Origin: Enterococcus sp. PF1-24
GTDB lineage: Bacteria > Bacillota > Bacilli > Lactobacillales > Enterococcaceae
Assembly: GCF_029893325.1 (NCBI RefSeq)
Contig: NZ_JARXWL010000001.1
Span: 62,001 to 126,000, forward strand
DNA length: 64,000 bases
Reading direction: 5' to 3'
Below, one piece after another: positions 61,007 through 64,000 of the stretch. The stretch's first letter is position 1; every line of letters starts with the position of its first letter. A program made the position numbers and the translations under genes. The notes beneath the pieces were generated by a model. The model saw only the letters and a list, made by a program, of their open reading frames with translations. It ran no database searches and was not told the DNA's origin.

Positions 61007-62443
61007 CTACAGCATAATTTTCTTAGGATTTAAGCGTAAAATATACATTAATGGCATCAAGGCAGAGCCAAAGACGGTTGCTAAACCAGCCACTAAGAAA
61101 GTCAAAATATAGCTAAGTGAAAATTTCACTTCATACGCATTTTGCACATCTTCAACTGAAAGTGATGGCATATTAGTTCCACCAGTTGCAATAATCATTC
61201 CGCCACTACTAGCAGCATTGCTTGTTGCAGCTAGAGCATCACTTTGAATTAAAGATTCAGAGACCATTTTCCCTAAGAAATTCCCTGTTACTAAAGAAAA
61301 GCACATAGCAATTAAACTAATGATTAACAATTCCAGAATAATTTGCAGTACAACATTTTGACATTTTTCACCTAATGATAAGTAAATCCCTAACTCATGT
61401 TTACGGTCTCTTAAAAAGAGCACCACTACTAAAGAGATAATTATTAAAGTTGCTAAAATCGCAATCAATACCACATAATTAGCGATTTGTGATAATTTTT
61501 TAACACTACCACCAACTTCATCAAAGCGGTCTGTTGAAGCGTTAATTTTAGTGTATTCTGGCAACAATGGTGTTACTTCCTCTTTAAATGCCTCGACATC
61601 TTCTGGTGAATTCAAGACATAAGTAGGTGTGCCACCTTCTTCATCTGAGCCTTCATTTGAATAGGCTTTATTCATAGCTAAATTATTCGCTTTGGCTGCT
61701 TCATTCGAACAATACAAAGTATTTAGCTGGGTATTATCAAACATAGCGCTTTGCATATCTTGCTGCTCCCCAGCTTTTTTCTCCAATTTTTCTTGTTCAA
61801 AAATCCCGATTACTTCCACTTGATAATCAGTCAATTTTTCTTTTGCCATAGTGCCATCTTCTTTAAAATCCATCCAATGAGCATCTAAAGTAAAATTATC
61901 TCCTACAACTAAACCATTTTCTTCGGCAAATTTATTAGAGACGATTACTTTTAAATTATCACTACTCAGTTCTTCTGGCGTAAAACCGCGACCATCCACT
62001 AACTTCAAGCCACTACTTTTAAAATCCATCGGTAGCTCTAAATTCGTACCTTTTAAAGTTATAGGATCAGCTGCTGACATCATTTCACTATTGGATAAGC
62101 TGACTGTCTTCACTTGGTTACTAAAAGCATAGCTTGAAATGCTATATTCAAACTCTTTTACATAAGATAATTCGGCAATCTTTTTAACTAAGTCTTCTTT
62201 AGGATTTTCAATGGTAAAAGACATATTATCTGGATTATCTTGCATATATTTTTCAAAATCAGCTTCAATAGTCGCAATCGCACCTAAATCGGCCTTCATC
62301 TTTTTCTCGACATTAGCTGTTGATTGAGAAATTGCGATTGCCCCAGCAATTACATTCCCTAAAATAAAAATGACTGCAAATAAAATAATAGACTTCCCTT
62401 TTCTTCTAAAAACACTCGTTAAACCTCGCTGTAAAAAATTCAT
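61007..62443 (-). CDS. FtsX-like ABC permease (module 1)
   Basis: About 478 residues from ATG at 62443, which has AAAGGAG upstream; the longer frame to 62488 starts inside the promoter. Same topology as the module 3 permease: one N-terminal helix, a large extracellular domain (VKLVDGRGFTPEELSSDN-like) and three C-terminal helices with LFLRDRKHELGIYLSLGEK. The promoter before it carries direct repeats typical of an OmpR-family regulator, tying it to the kinase/regulator pair upstream. Confidence 0.93.
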   Translation of the reverse strand: MNFLQRGLTSVFRRKGKSIILFAVIFILGNVIAGAIAISQSTANVEKKMKADLGAIATIEADFEKYMQDNPDNMSFTIENPKEDLVKKIAELSYVKEFEYSISSYAFSNQVKTVSLSNSEMMSAADPITLKGTNLELPMDFKSSGLKLVDGRGFTPEELSSDNLKVIVSNKFAEENGLVVGDNFTLDAHWMDFKEDGTMAKEKLTDYQVEVIGIFEQEKLEKKAGEQQDMQSAMFDNTQLNTLYCSNEAAKANNLAMNKAYSNEGSDEEGGTPTYVLNSPEDVEAFKEEVTPLLPEYTKINASTDRFDEVGGSVKKLSQIANYVVLIAILATLIIISLVVVLFLRDRKHELGIYLSLGEKCQNVVLQIILELLIISLIAMCFSLVTGNFLGKMVSESLIQSDALAATSNAASSGGMIIATGGTNMPSLSVEDVQNAYEVKFSLSYILTFLVAGLATVFGSALMPLMYILRLNPKKIML

Positions 62444-62483
62444 TATGTTGCTCCTTTCAGTTTTTAAATCTTTCAACGAAGTA

Positions 62484-62517
62484 AGCATAACAAAAGTGAT
62501 GTTAACTGAATGTTAAC
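62484..62517 (-). promoter_or_regulatory. Permease operon promoter with response-regulator repeats
   Basis: -10 TATGCT (62484-62489) but no good -35. Instead two direct copies of GTTAACAT, one helical turn (11 bases) apart (62499-62506 and 62510-62517 on the plus strand as ATGTTAAC), cover the -35 region. OmpR-family regulators bind such repeats and activate weak promoters. Confidence 0.75.
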
Positions 62518-62540
62518 TTTAAAATTTTTTTGAATCCAAA

Positions 62541-62582
62541 AAAATCTGAGAAAAACTGAATAACCAGTCTTTCTCAGATTTT
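62541..62582 (-). terminator. Terminator after the histidine kinase gene
   Basis: Stem AAAATCTGAGAAA.../...TTTCTCAGATTTT with an inner ACTG/CAGT pairing, followed by TTTTTTTGG on the minus strand. It separates the regulator/kinase transcript from the permease operon. Confidence 0.88.
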
Positions 62583-62599
62583 AAAAGTTAATCTTTTTT

Positions 62600-63691
62600 T
62601 TACGCACTGGGAAAACTTAAACAAAAAGTTGAGCCTTGATTTTTCTGACTTTCTACAAAAACAAAGCCTTGGCATAGATCACAAACATGCTCTACCACTG
62701 ATAAACCAATCCCATAACCATCTTGTTTTAAACCCTTTACGCGATATTTATGGTCGAAAATGTGTTTTTGTTCTGCTGCATCAAGTCCTAAGCCTTGATC
62801 GGTAATTTTAATAATTACTGAATTTCTTTCTTGTTGCAAGGAAACTAAAATCGGCCGATTTTGACCATATTTAATGCTATTACTTAATAAATTTGAAACA
62901 GCGCGATAAATCCAACGATACTTAGCGATAATCATCAAATCAGCTGTCTCATCAAATTCAAAGTTAATTGCTGGATAAAATTTTTGGTAAGCATCACAAA
63001 CTTCCGCACAAACAAAAGCAACATCAACTAATTCCGTCGTTTCATCATCATTACTAGTTAAAGTTAAAATGTCATCGACGCTGCTTGTTAGCTCATCAAT
63101 TAACGCTAATTCTTCTTCAGAATCCTCTTTTTGCTCTAAATTGGTACGCAACACAGCAATCGTATTTTTTTGATCATGTGTTAAATAGCTACTTAAACGC
63201 TTAAAATCATCAAAATTCCCAGTCGCTGTATCCCGCAAATGATTTAAAGCTTGACCAATTGGATCTTTACCAGTATTTCGTTCATCTAAATCTTCCACTC
63301 GTAATAACTCATCAATTACGGATAAAGTCTGTCTTTTATAAATCCCACGAATAATCATCCATAAAATAATAGTTACGGCAATTACAATTAAACAAATTAA
63401 CGTTAAAACTAAAGGCAAATTACTAAAAAATGATTGATAATACAATTTGTTTAATTCTTCATTATTAATTAGCAAATCGGTATTTACATTTAACTGCACT
63501 GAATTAGTCGTATCCATAACCAATTTATCGGCTGGCGAAACCGCGTAAAAATCAGTACCAATCGTAGCTGCTACATCAACAGTTTGAGCGCTCTTCTGCC
63601 AAAAATAAAAGCCCCCCACAATCACACAAGTGGTAACGATTGAAAATAAAGCAATCACCACACCAATTCTTACATTAGCTTTCATTCCCAT
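62600..63691 (-). CDS. Sensor histidine kinase, VncS-like
   Basis: A 363-residue kinase with two transmembrane helices (about 9-31 and 92-113) and a short extracellular loop of about 60 residues between them. Phosphoacceptor SSYLTHDQKNTIAVLRTNLE, N box RAVSNLLSNSIKYGQN, G1 DQGLGLD and G2 GYGIGLSVVEH are in place. ATG at 63691 overlaps the response regulator gene, so the two are coupled. The arrangement recalls pneumococcal vncRS with vex transporters. The signal is unknown. Confidence 0.93.
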   Translation of the reverse strand: MGMKANVRIGVVIALFSIVTTCVIVGGFYFWQKSAQTVDVAATIGTDFYAVSPADKLVMDTTNSVQLNVNTDLLINNEELNKLYYQSFFSNLPLVLTLICLIVIAVTIILWMIIRGIYKRQTLSVIDELLRVEDLDERNTGKDPIGQALNHLRDTATGNFDDFKRLSSYLTHDQKNTIAVLRTNLEQKEDSEEELALIDELTSSVDDILTLTSNDDETTELVDVAFVCAEVCDAYQKFYPAINFEFDETADLMIIAKYRWIYRAVSNLLSNSIKYGQNRPILVSLQQERNSVIIKITDQGLGLDAAEQKHIFDHKYRVKGLKQDGYGIGLSVVEHVCDLCQGFVFVESQKNQGSTFCLSFPSA

Positions 63692-64000
63692 AACTGATAC
63701 CCCTTTCCTCTGATTGTTGTTAAAATTTCTTTATTAGCAACTTGCATCAGTTGTTTTTTCAAACGTGCTAAGTGAACTCTTAAAACTGAAGAAAAAGGAT
63801 CAAAATCCTCATCATAAATATGTTCGGCAATTTCTTCAGTAGAAACAACCGCCGGATGCTTTTGCCCGATATATTGTAAAATATCGAATTCTTTTGGTTT
63901 TAATTTAATTACTTGATTTCCGTAGCAAACTTCTCGCTTAATCGGATTAATCTCTAGTAAGCCAACTGTGATGGTTGAAACTGTTCGCCCATGAAAACGG
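63682..64000 (-). CDS. OmpR/PhoB-type response regulator, C-terminal part
   Basis: The window ends inside this gene. The visible 105 residues are the winged-helix DNA-binding domain: VCYGNQVIKLKPKEFDILQY, VVSTEEIAEHIYDEDFDPFS, SVLRVHLARLKKQL and TTIRGKGYQLWE at the end. The receiver domain lies beyond the window. It overlaps the kinase start. It likely binds the GTTAACAT repeats at 62499-62517. Confidence 0.93.
   Translation of the reverse strand, partial: RFHGRTVSTITVGLLEINPIKREVCYGNQVIKLKPKEFDILQYIGQKHPAVVSTEEIAEHIYDEDFDPFSSVLRVHLARLKKQLMQVANKEILTTIRGKGYQLWE

Noticed and set aside
1-64000. CRISPR arrays, tRNA or rRNA genes.
   Set aside because: No regularly spaced short repeats and no tRNA or rRNA signatures were seen on either strand.

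Overview
The window holds a nearly complete integrated prophage (about positions 1 to 49,430) and the low-GC Gram-positive chromosome it sits in (about 49,430 to 64,000). Nearly every gene is on the minus strand. The chromosomal genes (an RlmD/RumA-type rRNA methyltransferase, RidA, a clear PerR, and MacB/FtsX ABC transporters with a VncR/VncS-like two-component system) and the visibly AT-richer composition suggest a member of the Lactobacillales, probably Enterococcus or a close relative. The genus is an inference from remembered family resemblance, not from a search. The prophage genes resemble siphophages of gut Firmicutes.

Prophage layout, read right to left in the direction of transcription. 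A divergent control region (40,445-40,943) separates a rightward zinc-finger gene from the leftward early operon. The early operon has a long structured leader, then a sigma-like protein, a DUF2800 nuclease, a DUF2815 protein, a family A DNA polymerase, an Rha-type regulator, a primase/helicase, a VRR-NUC nuclease and a SNF2-type helicase. Next come an ArpU/DUF1492-type late regulator, an HNH nuclease and terS, followed by an inserted SAM synthetase plus two DNA methyltransferases, then terL, portal, ClpP-like protease, HK97 capsid, connectors, tail tube, a frameshifted tail chaperone, tape measure, distal tail, tail fibre, holin and endolysin. Three serine recombinase genes end the element. 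A self-contained moron with its own promoter, operator and terminator interrupts the tail genes at 8,508-9,716.

The far end of the prophage (42,127-49,166), next to the attachment junction in the 3' end of the rRNA methyltransferase gene, is a defence island. It encodes a GIY-YIG/DUF4357 protein, a Phd/YefM-like DNA-binding protein without a toxin, an Eco57I-like adenine methyltransferase, a D12-class adenine methyltransferase, a McrB-like NTPase and a LlaJI/McrC-like nuclease. This looks like a LlaJI-style restriction-modification system with two adenine methyltransferases in place of the cytosine ones, apparently controlled by the Phd-like protein.

The chromosomal part carries three FtsX-type ABC transporter modules (52,305-62,443) behind an OmpR-type regulator and histidine kinase. 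Two modules are near-duplicates (permease, ATPase, membrane-anchored PASTA-like protein). The middle one pairs a permease with an ATPase that has lost its nucleotide-binding motifs. Tandem and palindromic repeats lie between these modules.

Signals that deserve attention: the defence island, the zinc-finger protein in the place of a phage repressor, the early-operon leader RNA with competing hairpins, a leader-peptide-like element present three times, the moron, the SAM synthetase/methyltransferase insert between terS and terL, and the degenerate ATPase.
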